From Pteria penguin (taxonomy: Eukaryota > Mollusca > Bivalvia > Pterioida > Pteriidae), in NCBI GenBank assembly GCA_035048485.1, contig CM068583.1:45111790-45175789 (forward strand): a DNA stretch of 64,000 nucleotides, in the 5' to 3' direction. Position numbers and translations under genes: made by a program. Below, in pieces: positions 45,560 through 57,930 of the stretch (the stretch's first letter is position 1; every line of letters begins with the position of its first letter). The notes beneath the pieces were generated by a model. That model was given only the letters and a program-made list of their open reading frames with translations. It was not told the DNA's origin and ran no database searches.

Positions 45560-46870
45560 ACAATGCCCGTCATAGAGTCCCCACCGCCCAGTTAGTCAGC
45601 ATGCAACGTTCAAGTAAAGGTCTGCATTGGGTTGTAGAGAGACCCAATACAAGACCTATGGTCTTAGCGATGATTTCGGGGTCATACTGTTGATGTCGAA
45701 GGCGTTTTATAATTTTAGAACCAACCGATATGAAATTATCGGAACCTTTGACCCTCCTTATTTTGTACACTAGATCACCGTAGAAATTGGGATGGGAAAT
45801 TCCTCTGGATACATATTGTTGATAAGTAACATTTCCGAATTTAGATAAAATGTCTGAATAAGATCTATAAAATTTACCAAAAGTTTATGATATCTATAAC
45901 CCTGAGCAAGTAGTTTAAAAGTAATCTGAAAATTGTTTTCGTGAAAATCCAAAACGTTAGTGCAGGCTCTAGCAAACCGAACCAATTGACTAATATAAAT
46001 ACCATATGATGGGAGTCTGGGGACATCACCATCTACATAAGGGAAATTTACAATAGGAAATCCAAAGTCATCATGTTTATTATATATGTTAGTATGAATA
46101 TTGTTGTTAATAATTTTAATATTCAAGTCCAAAAAAGGTGTTTCCTGGTCGGAAGTATCGGCTTTGTTTAATTGAATTTCAGATGGATAAATGTCAGATA
46201 TATAGTTTTCAAACTCACGGTTATCGATAACTAAAATATCATCAAGATATCTAGAGGTGTCATTGAACTTATCAATAAGGTCGAAACGTTTAGTAGTTTG
46301 AATAGAATGCATAAAGTCTCTCTCATAACAGTATAAAAATAAATCTGCTATAAAGGGGAGCGCAGTTAGTACCCATAGGAATCCCAATTATCTGTTGATA
46401 AGTCTTGCCATTAAATTGTACATAAATATTATACATCAAAAATGTGATGGCATTACACATCTCAGTACAAGTTCAATTTCATAATTATCATATTGTTTGT
46501 TAGAGAAAAATCCAGATGTAACTGAAGAACAGAGGAATAATTTTGACTTTCTGTTGAAACACCAGCGTATGAGAGACAGCAATTTGGTTTTGATTAAGTC
46601 ATGAGGTAAAGAGGTATATATAGTGTCGAAAAATCAAAAGTCGAAACGTTATTAGCCTCACAATTTCTCAAACGGAATTTTTCAATGACTTCGTTAGAAT
46701 TTTTGATAGACCAAAAGTAATTGACGTTACTATTGCTGAAGACAACATTACAATACTTGATAACATGTTCTTTAACTGCAGTAAAAGTGGAGGTAATATG
46801 TTTAGAAAGCACAGTTGTAGAGCAATGACTAGAATTGATATAAAACGTGATTTATATGGATTTTTGTGTA
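45560..46870 (-). pseudogene. Penelope-like element RT, copy 1 (5' truncated)
   Basis: Minus-strand RT remnant. Reading down the strand: LHKNPYKSRFISI (46850), VSTFDFSTLYI (46640), PFIADLFLYCYERDFMHSIQ, the catalytic box RYLDDILVID (YxDD retained), YPSEIQLNKADTSDQETPFL, PRLPSYGIYISQLVRFARAC, GYRYHKLLVNF and the C-terminal IGLVLGLSTTQCRPLLERCM and NWAVGTL. Frameshifts occur near 46380, 45775 and 46600. It lacks the N-terminal half. The family copies and reinserts itself through an RNA intermediate. Closest family by motif is the Penelope-like group with N-terminal GIY-YIG (Naiad-type), inferred from copy 2. Confidence 0.75.
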
Positions 46871-46989
46871 GTTTTAAATGGAGTTTTGTCTTGAATAAAT
46901 CATAAAGATAATCTTCATGATTTATTCAAGATAAGAATAACTTGGTTTCACATTTTAATTTTCAATGATAAATTCATGTCAAAACGTAA

Positions 46990-49465
46990 ACTGAACATAA
47001 AAAGGAAAGCAGTAGCATACATCCTGCTAGCCTTTCCGGAAGTGGGCGTGTCTAAGAAACTAAACCAATTTATAGAGTGTGAAATAAAAAAAATTAAGCA
47101 ATGAAAATAACTTTTACTTCTTTACAATAACTCCATGTAAAGATCGACACTCTATACAATTAGAATGCACCCTGGGTCTCCGAAAGGATATAATAGGAAT
47201 TCAAATGATTTAGTATACATTATTTTGGACCATTAGGTATAAATGATAGATTTGAGCATGCAGTATTATGTCTCGTAATCTTACGAAATGTATCGAAAAA
47301 GAAAAGTAATAATATGAAAAACGATAAATGAATGCATATATTTTCATAGGACAGCTCCCAGATCGATGTTTAACATATTCCATAAAAATGAACATAACGT
47401 AGAACTGAAAAGAAAAAATGTACCAGAGTATCCAATCAATTTATACTACTATACTATAAATATGGAACATATATACCTTTTAATTACTATACTATACTAT
47501 CAATTTATATACTATAGGGCATGCTCTTTATATATTTAGATATTGAGCTCTGTGTTATATTTTGGAGAAATAAAATTCAATAACAGTATTTTAGTACATG
47601 TCTGTAATACTTTTATTCACGCACATTTTGCGGTAACCAACAGAAATAAATGTAAACACGCCATCAGAAATGTGCAAAATAAGTAATGCTATAAATAGAA
47701 AAAGGGATCCCAGAATATATGTGCTTCGGCCTTGATGAGGCTTCATGTGTTTTGCCATGTGACAACAACTACAAAAAGTTGAAAATGCATTGAAGTTGCT
47801 GTACTAATTTACATATCGGGGAAACAGTTAATACTTATATATTGATATTTTGGTACCTCCAAAGATGTTATATACTTCACACAAGAAATGAATTGTTTTA
47901 GTCGTGTGTTCTTTTAAGCACGACATATTTTTCACATTTTGTATTCATATTCCATCTAAAGATAGACTGGCATGCCAAATTCAGATGATCTAACCATTAG
48001 GGCGAATTTTGCCTAATCAGGAATAAGATTCTGCGCATGAATCACCTCACTTGATAACATTGTATCTGTGGGACAAATAAATTTTAGTAATAGGCAACAC
48101 AAAAGCTATATCGGTGTCGGTCGATTTACCTTAGTTTCGGAATCAGATTCTTTACATTGATTTATCATTGCTGAGTTGCCTAATTCATGCATCAAAATGA
48201 AAGAACAAAAAAAAAAAAAGATATCTGGCTTAACCGGATGAGAAAGTTGCCACGGAGATACAGATAATAACATATAAAGCACTCAAAAAGATGACACATA
48301 AATATTCGTTTGTAATGCAACTACATTACCGACTTTAGACGGTAAATTGAATTGAATTCATCGGTGTGGTAACAAGTTTACGGGCCCACATTCCTAACCA
48401 CCATAAAAGTAGTACAATAAAAGAACACATATTCGATTTCAAAGCGTCAGCTACAGATTTGGTCACAAACAAAATCTAATCATCTTTTTTACTATAAAAC
48501 AGAAGACCGACCAAAAGTAACAAATTCGTAATTAAATCAAAATCCGAGAGCTTTTTAAATTAAATCAATTATTTAAAAATATTATACCTACCGATAAAAC
48601 AGATCAGAGGTGAGAGGAATACGAAATCAATAGGACAAAAATTCTGAATGGAAGCAGCAACCGCCTCATCAAATGATGATAAGATCAGAGACCTTGGACG
48701 AACCTTAATATTGAGTATTCTTTACTTTTGAAATTTAAATTGCATGAATTTTCAGCTTACGAATGTCGAGGAGCATTGGGGAACATCGGCTAAAATTAAT
48801 GATGCTATAAAGAAGTTTTGATTCTAGATGATTGTCAATACAAGCAGTTGATATAATTAATGTTAGAGCACCAAGCGTATTTAATTCCATCAAATTAATG
48901 AAATATGAGGCTAAATATAGATAATCCATCTTAATACCATAGCCTTTAGCTTAAACGTATTCAAATATTCTTATTTATTAATGAAGAAGAGCAGGTGCTC
49001 TTCGTCTTGCAACGCCTACTCTAATTACGACGAATGGGGATATAAAGATACTGGTAATGCTTCTCGCTTGTTTATTGAAACTCCCCACATATATCCCGGA
49101 GTATTGTTGGTTTAATTTCAGAGCTAAACAGATGTGTAGAACCATTTTGCTTTTAATATACACTTATATGCTTTTGATTTTTGTTAAACTATTTCAGTAT
49201 TTCAAGGACAAACACCGAAAGAAATTCTAATTTAATCTATAAATGTGGTATTCGCGCTCTCTTTTCATTTCTATAAGAGCGTTAGGGAGCCATTCATACT
49301 ATTTTAAGCAGTCTAAATTTAGTAGTAATGTCTAATAAGTAATATGTACATAAAGTTTTATTCTCCCCATTACTTTTTATCAAAATGTATTATTAGAGTG
49401 ATATATGACGACATTGGCTAACCCACAGGTAAGGTTGAATATTGTGTAGGAAACCTGGATTTCTT
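46990..49465. other. AT-rich stretch, no gene recognised
   Basis: 48340-48425 (gtttacgggcccacattcct) matches noncoding PLE-associated sequence at 45235-45300 and 55030-55090. A poly-A run lies at 48209-48221. Otherwise featureless. Confidence 0.4.
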
Positions 49466-49469
49466 ACAG

Positions 49470-49975
49470 TATGAGCATGTTCAAATTACAATGACTTTGT
49501 TCTGAGGGCTAGGTGACTTTCAGTTAAGTTGCTCAACCAGGGTTAAATATGTGCTAGACTAGCAACGTCACTGAGGAAGTTCTACGGTCGTTACGAGACT
49601 CTTAATACTCCATATGATATCTCGTTATCCAGACTTTTAAATGATATTCTGGACTGAGACCGATTCCGATCATTTTACAGATTTGACACCTTCTATACTA
49701 GAAGGTTACCTACTTTGACTTCTCCATATATAAATACATATGGAATTTACACGATTTGACTCTTTCTATTGGTATATGTGACGGGTGTTGCTAGCAAGTA
49801 GGAGATGCTCACTCACCTGATCTCACTCCATCACAGGGGTTCACATATGCTCTTCAAGTAGACATATTTTGTTATTCTCCATTTGTTTTTGTCATTTTCA
49901 CTTATTTGTATGTCCTCTGGTTTTATGTTTTTTGGACTTATGGTTTGGATTTATCCATCATCTTTACATGTTGGA
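49470..49975 (+). repeat. 3'-end fragment of a Penelope-like element
   Basis: Matches 60985-61480 (caaattacaatgactttgtt, gaggaagttctacggtcgtt, actgagaccgattccgatca), covering the last RT codons and the 3' noncoding region with the ~85-bp module at about 49779-49865. Confidence 0.8.
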
Positions 49976-50990
49976 ACGCATGTTCATTTATGGCATCTGC
50001 CTGTCCCAGATTTGCTACTTTTTAAATAGCGATGCCATATATAACATTCACAATCACGATTGGATTGTCATTTAAACGTCCTAAGTCGGTATCATAACTA
50101 GATTAGAATCGAATATTTTTTATGTCTTTTTGTATGCTTATTATTATGTTCTTTGTGTGCCCATGCCAAGTTTTCTCATGCAAATGAGTCCACCGAAGTA
50201 CATTTATTTGCTTGTTTGTAAGTAATTGCCAAACTGACCCAATAAAGAACTACAATCCATCTAAGAATAAAGGTATGCATCATGGAGATACTTCTTAATT
50301 TTCTTATAATTTCTTAAATCCATAAAATCTGAATATAGCGGGTACCACAATGAATGCTAGCGTTAATACATTCTTTAGACTTCGTCTTACTGAAATTTAC
50401 ATGATCATTGTATAGATTGAATACTAAGATACCTAAATTTACATGATCAATCATTGTATTGATTGAATATTAAGATACCTAAATATGATAGTAATTGTTA
50501 TACCCATGCAGATTACATGTCACCATTTTATTTTTATTGGATAATAAACATTTAACTATTGCTCATATTTTAGTGAAGGTCGTAAACAAAAACGTAGGAC
50601 GGATTCGTAGACTAGTCTTGTTTTACTTTGGGTTTTACTTAATGTCGTTACTGACTGTAACACGATTTACAGATTTGTCTTCCGGTATGTCCTTTTATTT
50701 CGTTCTTTATAAGTTGAGTTTTACAAATTGTTATGCCATTTCAACAAACACATGTCACATGTTGCATACGTGTAAACCTATAAAATTGGAGATTTATTTA
50801 TCTATGATTATGCTAACAAGATTAAGACACAATCTGTTGAACAAGAGATTTGCTTGTCATCGGTACTTCATATTATTATTCAACCCTTAGGTAAATGACT
50901 TGGTTGTGTGGGAGTTTTCCCCTAGACCTGTACATACTTTATATATTGTACACCACAACACCATGGCTTGTTATATATCAAAAATAAAAC
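49976..50990. other. Stretch with PLE-associated motifs and a non-homologous open frame
   Basis: taagtcggtatcataac at 50083 recurs at 55125 and 56915. cataaaatctgaatatagcg at 50324 recurs at 51149. A 131-codon frame (50495-50890, +) is hydrophobic and cysteine-scattered, without recognised family. Confidence 0.35.
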
Positions 50991-51435
50991 AAAATCACCC
51001 AAACTTTTACTAACTGTTCTTAGATTACCTCTGTGTCTACTATTCATCTTCCTCGCAGTTCTTGTAAAAAGTTGTTCTGTACTAAAGTTCATATTTCTCC
51101 TCTAAAATATAACTATCCTTATAATCAATCCAAAATAATTTCAAAATCCATAAAATCTTAATATAGCGGGTATTCTAAGATTTCTATGTGCAACGCTAAG
51201 AGATGTCTTACTTTCCATCACATCTCTTGCAAGTCCACCATTAAATCCACTGTTAATGGAAACACTTATAATATTAAAATAAACGAAGACAACAACTGAA
51301 ATACCCCAATTTAATATATGTTATAACCTGAGTAGCAAGGGGATGTGGGGCTCAGTATGTAGGTGAAACTTCCCAAACATGAAAAGCAGTTTTCGAAATT
51401 ATTCATATAAAATCAGACATAATTCTAACCGTAAA

Positions 51436-51568
51436 TACAAGAACTTTCTTTAAAATCATTTCATCAAATATAATCACAATATTGATAACGTTATCATTAG
51501 GGTTAAAAATAACGTTATCAATATTGTGATCATATTTGATAAAATGATTTTAAAGAAAGTTCTTGTTT
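51436..51568. repeat. Near-perfect inverted duplication inside PLE copy 2
   Basis: Arms aagaactttctttaaaatca ... cacaatattgataacgttat and their inverse, about 55 bp each, with a spacer of about 16 bp (cattagggttaaaa). Confidence 0.85.
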
Positions 51569-52663
51569 TCAAAAACATTACAAAACTACCCTGAGAAACT
51601 AAATCTGAAATAAAAAAACGACGTTTGGTTGATGAACTTTATTGGATTAAACATCTACAAACCCCATACCCCAATGGCCTTAATGAACAATTTTTTCAAC
51701 AAGGCAACATTTCCTCTCACCATAGCAATATCAATATATTTTCACTGAGACCAAACGTTAAGAGGAAACACAGGTCGCATGGTCATCGCCGAAATAACGG
51801 TCGTCACGAACTTCTACATGCATTATCATCTTTTCCGATCATCAGATTAAAACCTATCCTGGATGAGGCTGATTTAAGAAGTTTACGTTACATGGATTGA
51901 TTTAGACTTAAAACGATTATAGCATTTTCATATAACAAACTTTACCTACGTATACCATCGCTTCCTCCTACATCGCAATTTATCAAGATTAAATTTGTAA
52001 ATAAGCGTTTAGATCTGCTTGATATTTCTAATAGTTTTCATGATCATGGAGTCAAATCTAAAATTCCACAGTATTTCGAGAATCTCGAACCACCCCTGAT
52101 AAGCTATCAGTACAAAAAACTATCAGAAACCTTATATTTAGTTACATCTAATATTAATTCTTATGACTCTTTTCCAACGTCCTGTTCATTTATCAGATTA
52201 CGGGCCATATTATTACAGGCCCTTTTAATTGTAATTCGGATAAATATCTACCCTCACATTTTAATACAGGGCCAAAGTATAGATTACCTTCCAGGACAGA
52301 TTTTTCCAAATGAAGGGATATTGTTGAAGAAGCATTAAACAACTTTTTAAGCGATGGTGTAAACATACATCCCTTGAATGACTGGAAATGTGAAATCTCA
52401 CACTCCCGATATTCGAATTAATGATTTTACAATTAATCCCCATTTATTCAAACAGCCACATTATATACCAATCCAGTCTTTAAAAAAGAAAATGGCTGAT
52501 TTACATAATACTTATGTCTTCGTACCTGCTGAAAAAGCAGCTAATAATATTATCATTGTTTGAAAAATATACTGTATTACAATTCTTAAACTGAATTAAA
52601 CTCTACTTCTACGTATGTTGAAACCCCATTCTTTAAAGGCAATATCCTATCTGACCATTGTAA

Positions 52664-52870
52664 ATGTAAAGATGATGGATAAATTCAAACCATAAGTCTA
52701 AAAATCATGAAACCAGAGGACATACAAAATAAGTGAAAATGAAAAACAAGTGGAAAATAACAAAATATGTCTCCTTGAAGAGCATATGTGGACCCCTGTG
52801 ATGGAGTGAAATCAGGTGTCCGGGGAGAGTGAGCATCTCCTGCTTGCTAACAACACCCGTCACATGTGTA
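52664..52870 (-). repeat. Reversed PLE 3'-noncoding module inserted in PLE copy 2
   Basis: Matches 61857-62056: aaagatgatggataaat, ccagaggacatacaaaat, agagtgagcatctcctgctt, caacacccgtcacat. Interrupts the RT-encoding region. Confidence 0.8.
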
Positions 52871-54311
52871 ACATCAATTAAAGCATTGATAAAAACGATC
52901 TTCCAACTATTGCTTCCCAAATTACACAAAAATCTATATAAATCACGTTTTATATCAACTTCTAGTCATTGCTCTACAACAGTGCTTTCTAAACATATTA
53001 CCACCGCTCTTACTGCAGTTAAAGACCATGTTAGTATTGTAATGCTGTTTTTAGCAATAGTAACTTCAATTAATTTTGGCCTATCAAAATTCTAAAGAAG
53101 TCATAGAAAAATTCTGTTTTAGAAATTTTAAGGCAAATAACGTTTTTACTTTTGATTTTTCGACACTATATCCCTCTCTACCCAATGACTTAATCAAAAC
53201 CCAATTGTTGTCTTTCATACGCTGGTGTTTGAACAAGGAGTCAAAATCATACCGCTGTTACATCCGGAGTTTTCTCTAAAAAACAATATTACAATTATAA
53301 ATACTGAGCTGTGTAATGCCATCACATTTTTGATGGATAATATTTATGTACAATTTAATGGCAAGACTTAATAACAGATTTTTGGGATTTCTATGGGCAC
53401 TAACTGCGCTCCCCTTATAGCAGATTTATTTTTATACTGTTATGAGAGAGACTTTATACATTCTATTCAAACCTCTAAACATTTCGACCTTATTGATAAG
53501 TTCAATGACACCTCGATGGTATTTTAGTTATCGATATAACCCTGAGTGTGAAAACTATATTACTGACATTTATCCATCTTAATTTCAATTAAACAAAGCC
53601 AATACTGCCGACTAGGGAACACCTTTTTTGGACTTAAATATTAAAATTGATAACAACAATATTCATACCATCATATATGATAAACGTGACGACTTCAGAT
53701 TTCCTATTGGAAATCTCTCTTATCTAGATGGTGATATCCCCAGACTCCCATCATTTGGTATTTATATTAGTCAATTGGTTCGGTTCGCTAGAGCCTGCAC
53801 TGTCGTTTTGGATTTTCACGCAAAAACTTCTCAGATTACTTTTAAACTTCTTACTCAGGGTTATAGATATCATAAACTTTCAGTAAATTTTACATATCTT
53901 ATTCAGAAATCTTATCTAAATTTGGAAATGTGACTATTCAACAATACGTATCCTGTGGAATATCCCATCCCAATTTCTACGGTGATCTATTGTACAAACT
54001 AAGGAGGGTCAAAGGTTCCGATAATTTCATATCGGCGGGTTCTAAAATTATTACACACCTTTGATATCGAGAGTATGACCCAGGGATCATCGCTAAGAAT
54101 ATAGTTCTTGTATTAGGTCCCTCTACAACCCAATGCACACTTTTGCTTGAGCGTTGCACGCTGACTAATAGAGCCGTAGGGACTCTATGACGGGCCTTGT
54201 CCAACCCCTTTTCAGTTAAAAAAATACCAAAGAAGTACCGAAGGGTAAACCATATCTCATAGTCCATTGAATAAAGTGACAGTATCGTGAATAGTGTCAT
54301 ATTCAGACAAA

Positions 54312-54390
54312 TGCGAACCCCAATAAAATCGAGGTGAGACTAGGTGTCTGGGAGGAGTAAGCGTCCCCTGGTTGCATGCAACACCTGTCG
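54312..54390 (-). repeat. ~85-bp PLE-associated module, diverged copy
   Basis: gaggtgagactaggtgtctg, ggaggagtaagcgtcccctg and caacacctgtcgc follow the same order as in the copies at 52664 and 61857. Confidence 0.65.
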
Positions 54391-54560
54391 CAAAAGTCCT
54401 GCAACATCCTTTCAAGTCAAGGAGGTAATTACATAAAAATACACGCACGAACACACGAAGGAGACAAGAAAACGAAACGCACGTGAACAATGTCTGTATA
54501 GATATACATATTATGTCAAATCAAGTATAGTCAAAACGTTAAGATGGTTATTTTGTTTGG

Positions 54561-54860
54561 TCAGGTCTCAAAATATATTCTTGAAAGAGGAATCTGAAAT
54601 TGCATTAAAACCCTATATCGACAGAAATTTCTCGGTGACAATCTCAAACGTTCCTCAATATATCCTTGCGAGAGTAGTTTCGTGGCAAGAAGTCTCGCTC
54701 TCAGGACGAAATTTTCGTATTTAAAGCATGCCCTGGCATAGCGTATAAATTGTGAAATGAAGACGCGATATGCAGGAACGGTAGGTATGTTGCTACTCAA
54801 AAAAGGGAAGTTGGTAATAATGAAATTGAAATTGAGCTCGCTTACAGACAGGCAGAGCAC
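54561..54860 (-). pseudogene. Penelope-like element RT, copy 3 (C-terminal fragment)
   Basis: Minus-strand frame with FIITNFPFLSSNIPTVPAYR, VFISQFIRYARACFKYENFV and LLSQGYIEERL, aligned to PAYGVFISQLIRYSKSSSNY in copy 4. No catalytic box present. Flanked upstream by the inverted ~150-bp module at 54837-54985. Confidence 0.75.
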
Positions 54861-55145
54861 GGTTTACTTATGTTGATGGCGCTTTACATATTTTAATAGA
54901 AACATATTATTCTATAAACGTTTGCTGTGTAATAAATTTTTATGACCTCTCTTCTTGAGAAACCTGTTGATCCTTGTTCTCTATATGGAGGATTATTTAT
55001 AAATTTTTAAATGTGTGTCCTTTGATTGCGCTGCTTTTGCGGTGAGTGGGAAGGTAGGGGCCGTAAACCGGTTCACCATACCAATTGAAAAAGGTTTATT
55101 ACTTTAACTGACCACCCTAAGTCGGTATCGTAACCGCAGCACAAT
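54837..55145 (-). repeat. PLE-associated noncoding sequence, inverted counterpart of 45235-45485
   Basis: gagctcgcttacagacaggc, agaggtcat (inverse: atgacctct), tgttgatccttgttctctat, and ctgcttttgcggtgagtggg match the earlier region in reverse order. Confidence 0.7.
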
Positions 55146-55149
55146 CGAA

Positions 55150-55915
55150 TATTTTTGTAATGTCTTTTTTCATTATACATTCTACTATTATCATGTTTTG
55201 TGTGCATGTTCCTGGTGACTTTTGTCATACAGCTTTGTCAGATGTCTTCAGTTTTCTCTTCCATATGAACTTTTTCTTTGTAGGCAGTGATGGATACTGT
55301 TCTTTCTGTCTAACTGCTTAACACTTTGGATAACATTCGTTTAAAACATATTCAGATGCTTATCACTTTATAAATTACTCATAATGTACATCCATGAACC
55401 ATTCTTTATTCTTATTGTTCGATCGAGAATCAAGTGATGATTACTAATTGATCAAAGAAGAAGAATTGCAGCCGTTACTGCCGTTATATAATTTTAGATA
55501 CAATACAAATTTAAATTACTTTAAGTACCACAGAGGGAGTTGGTTATTGTTTAATTGCAAAAATGTTTGTTCTCTTTAGAACTCATGTTACATTTGAAAT
55601 TTTCACAAAGTTTATATCCAAAGTAACCTGCACTCTTCGAGTTGTTGTAAAATAAAAGTACTTATAGTATGGATAGACGGGAACATTTACCAATAAATTT
55701 CAAATAACTATTTTAAAAATAATAAAGTATTAAGCTTTTAGTGTAACAGATATCATCATATCTATAGTAGAATATCATAATCTGTTACTGGTAGTGATCT
55801 AATTGTTGACCACATTGTCAGAATTACCCCATAGGTCTGCAAACAAAACATCATTGTGCAACTTGACAATAGACCATATCATGAAGTATTGAAATAAGTA
55901 TACATTATCTAGCTG
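55150..55915. other. Stretch without recognised features
   Basis: AT-rich intergenic DNA, no ORF or repeat recognised. Confidence 0.4.
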
Positions 55916-55917
55916 AA

Positions 55918-56224
55918 TTTCGCTATTCTAGCTGACGCAATCTAAAACTAGCATTCACATGAGGCACAGCGCCATCTGACTAGATTGCTCAATCGTAACT
56001 TCTCCGCCATTTCCGTATGCATAATAAGTATTCTTTTATAGCATTGTAATCTTGTGTAGTGTCCATGTGTACATCGTTTTGAGTACATCGTTACATCATA
56101 CTAGTGCATGCGTTCATATGTAAATAGTTACTATTTGACTTTTAGTAATCGCTGTTAACTACTTCTATATTGGTATTAAGCGAAAAATGAGATGCATAGA
56201 TGCATTTTCCGTACTATATCTTGG
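55918..56224. repeat. Single-unit relative of the 24-bp minisatellite element
   Basis: gcgccatctgactagattgc, cgccatttccgta, then one cttgtgtagtgtccatgtgt unit and cgttttgagtacatcgtt. Flanks match those of the expanded array at 30300-31345. Confidence 0.8.
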
Positions 56225-56434
56225 CGAAGTTGAAATTAGAGATATTAACAGGTACACATCGAGATGACCGCATCGCCAGTGTCGTAGCTACCATATACAC
56301 ATTATTTTTACGAAAAGAAAACACACAAGTTAATGATATTTCAAATAAAAAACAACGAAGAAGTACCGATCAATTATCCAGTATCGATGTCTAAAAGTTA
56401 AGGCTATATTATGAAATTGTCCCATACAAACCGC

Positions 56435-56689
56435 TGCGAACCCCGGAATATACAATATTCCGGTGTGAGACCAGGTGCCTGGGGAGAGTGAGCAATTCCT
56501 GTTTGAATGGAACATCCGTCGCAACAGTTATATGGAAACATGTCATATTCGGTGAAGGTCCCAATGCACACAGGAATGTACATAAATGGTGAAGATGACA
56601 TTATAATAGGGTTTGTCAAACAAGCATTTGATCGCACTCCAGAACGTCATGAATCATTCTGCAAAGGTAGACTTGATATTATCTTATAA
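56435..56689. repeat. PLE-associated module and short open frame
   Basis: 56435-56522 is the reversed ~85-bp module (ccaggtgcctggggagagtg, aacatccgtcgc). The following frame at 56507-56689 (+) reads VPMHTGMYINGEDDIIIGFV and AFDRTPERHESFCKGRLDII, which is a recurrent repeat-derived peptide and not a gene I can name. Confidence 0.4.
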
Positions 56690-56711
56690 GTTCACTGTAG
56701 CGATATCGTAA

Positions 56712-57290
56712 TTGGTGCTTAAAATTAAATCAAGGCAAATGTTAAGTTAACAGCGGATATTGGGTGAGTTGTGAGTGCGAAAGAGCGTCGTTTGTTGTTT
56801 AAGTGACACTATTATTTCGCATTCGTGCACCAGTTCTCATCTTTCTAAAACTTATTGCAGCTACTGAGATATACATTCATCTCATTCTAACGAACTTTCT
56901 ATTGTTGACCGTCTTAAGTCGGTATCGTAATTGCACTACAATCAAATATTTTTGTAATGTGATATATGTTCTAGTATATTATTTATATTCAGGTATTGTA
57001 TAGCTCTATGGTGACTTCTGCCACATAACTGAGCCAGTAATTCCTCTTTTTTCTTTCTATTGTTGATTTCACTATAAAACTGGTGCTTAAAATTAAATCA
57101 AGGCAAATGTTTAGTAAACAGCGGATATTGGGTGGGTTGTGAATGCGAAAGAGCGTCGTTTGTTGTTTAAGTGACACTATTATTTCGCATTCGTGCACCA
57201 GTTCTCATCTTTCTAAAAATTACAGCAGCTACTGAGATATACATTCATCTCATTCTAACGCCCTTTCTATTGTTGATTTCACTATAAAAC
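56712..57290. repeat. Direct duplication, ~195-bp copies 368 bp apart
   Basis: 56712-56907 and 57080-57272 share tggtgcttaaaattaaatca, aaagagcgtcgtttgttgtt and cgtgcaccagttctcatctt. The intervening part holds taagtcggtatcgtaattgc. Confidence 0.85.
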
Positions 57291-57299
57291 ATATTTTAT

Positions 57300-57930
57300 G
57301 ATGATAAAATTACTTCATTTCTCAAGGTCGCAAAATTTGGATTGTGCTCTATATCAAAGATTTCCACATACATTTATTCATTCAACAAATATTTGATACT
57401 GTCGGATATAAGAAATTTATCTTTAAAGTGTCCTTGTGAAATGGTTTAACACCCAATCGTGATAACTACTGAAAATATTGAACATAAAATGTTCATATCT
57501 TTACGAAATCAAACATGATTTTACGGAGCATTTTAATCCTAATTTCAGGGTCCAAAAGCCGTCTAAAGTTCAAAAAAAAATTTCCGGGGGAAATGCCCCG
57601 AACCCCTTAGACAGGTTCGCACCTACGGTGCTCGCATATGTCGCCTCTAACTTTTAATTACACATTATTTTCACCCTACGTAAGCCACTGATCGCAAAAG
57701 ACAAAATTTTAGGTTTTCTTAATGGACTATGGATAAACATTATCAGAGGAAGCAAAGTTTTGATATTCATGTTCCCTTATTGTTCTCGCGGAGGGTTTTA
57801 CCTATGTATTATCATACCCTTGTTCTACAGTTCTGTTTTTCTGCTTTTCATTTCATTTGTGCGGTGTTGAAACATGTTTGTACCGTCAGTATGGTGTTTT
57901 GGAGGGTTTTTGTTTTGTTTGTTTTGTTTT
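57300..57930. other. Repeat remnant and low-complexity DNA
   Basis: 57546-57660 (ccgggggaaatgccccgaac, acctacggtgctcgcatatg) looks like a dispersed MITE remnant. The rest is unremarkable. Confidence 0.3.

Larger units (their letters stand above)
51000..54195 (+). pseudogene. Penelope-like element copy 2, near full length, with N-terminal GIY-YIG remnant
   Basis: Longest PLE copy here. The order on + is: a cysteine/histidine-rich segment (CNAKRCLTFHHISC, about 51190); a GIY-YIG-like segment (GAQYVGETSQT, about 51348-51380); VDELYWIKHLQTPYPNG (51625); PADKA-like VFVPAEKAANNIIIV (52515); LHKNLYKSRFISTSSHCSTT (52925); TFDFSTLYPSLPNDLIKT (53150); GTNCAPLIADLFLYCYERDF (53395); LPSFGIYISQLVRFARAC (53745); and IVLVLGPSTTQCTLLLERCT (54095). 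The catalytic YLDD seen in copy 1 is removed by a deletion of about 10 nt near 53510. Many stops and frameshifts. Interrupted by a reversed 3'-module at 52664-52870. The endonuclease-like region precedes the RT, which fits the permuted Naiad-type PLEs, not classical Penelope. Confidence 0.75.

Noticed and set aside
50495..50890. 131-codon open frame as a gene
   Set aside because: No recognised motif, no splice or promoter signals, and flanked by PLE-associated repeats; reported only as part of a gap.
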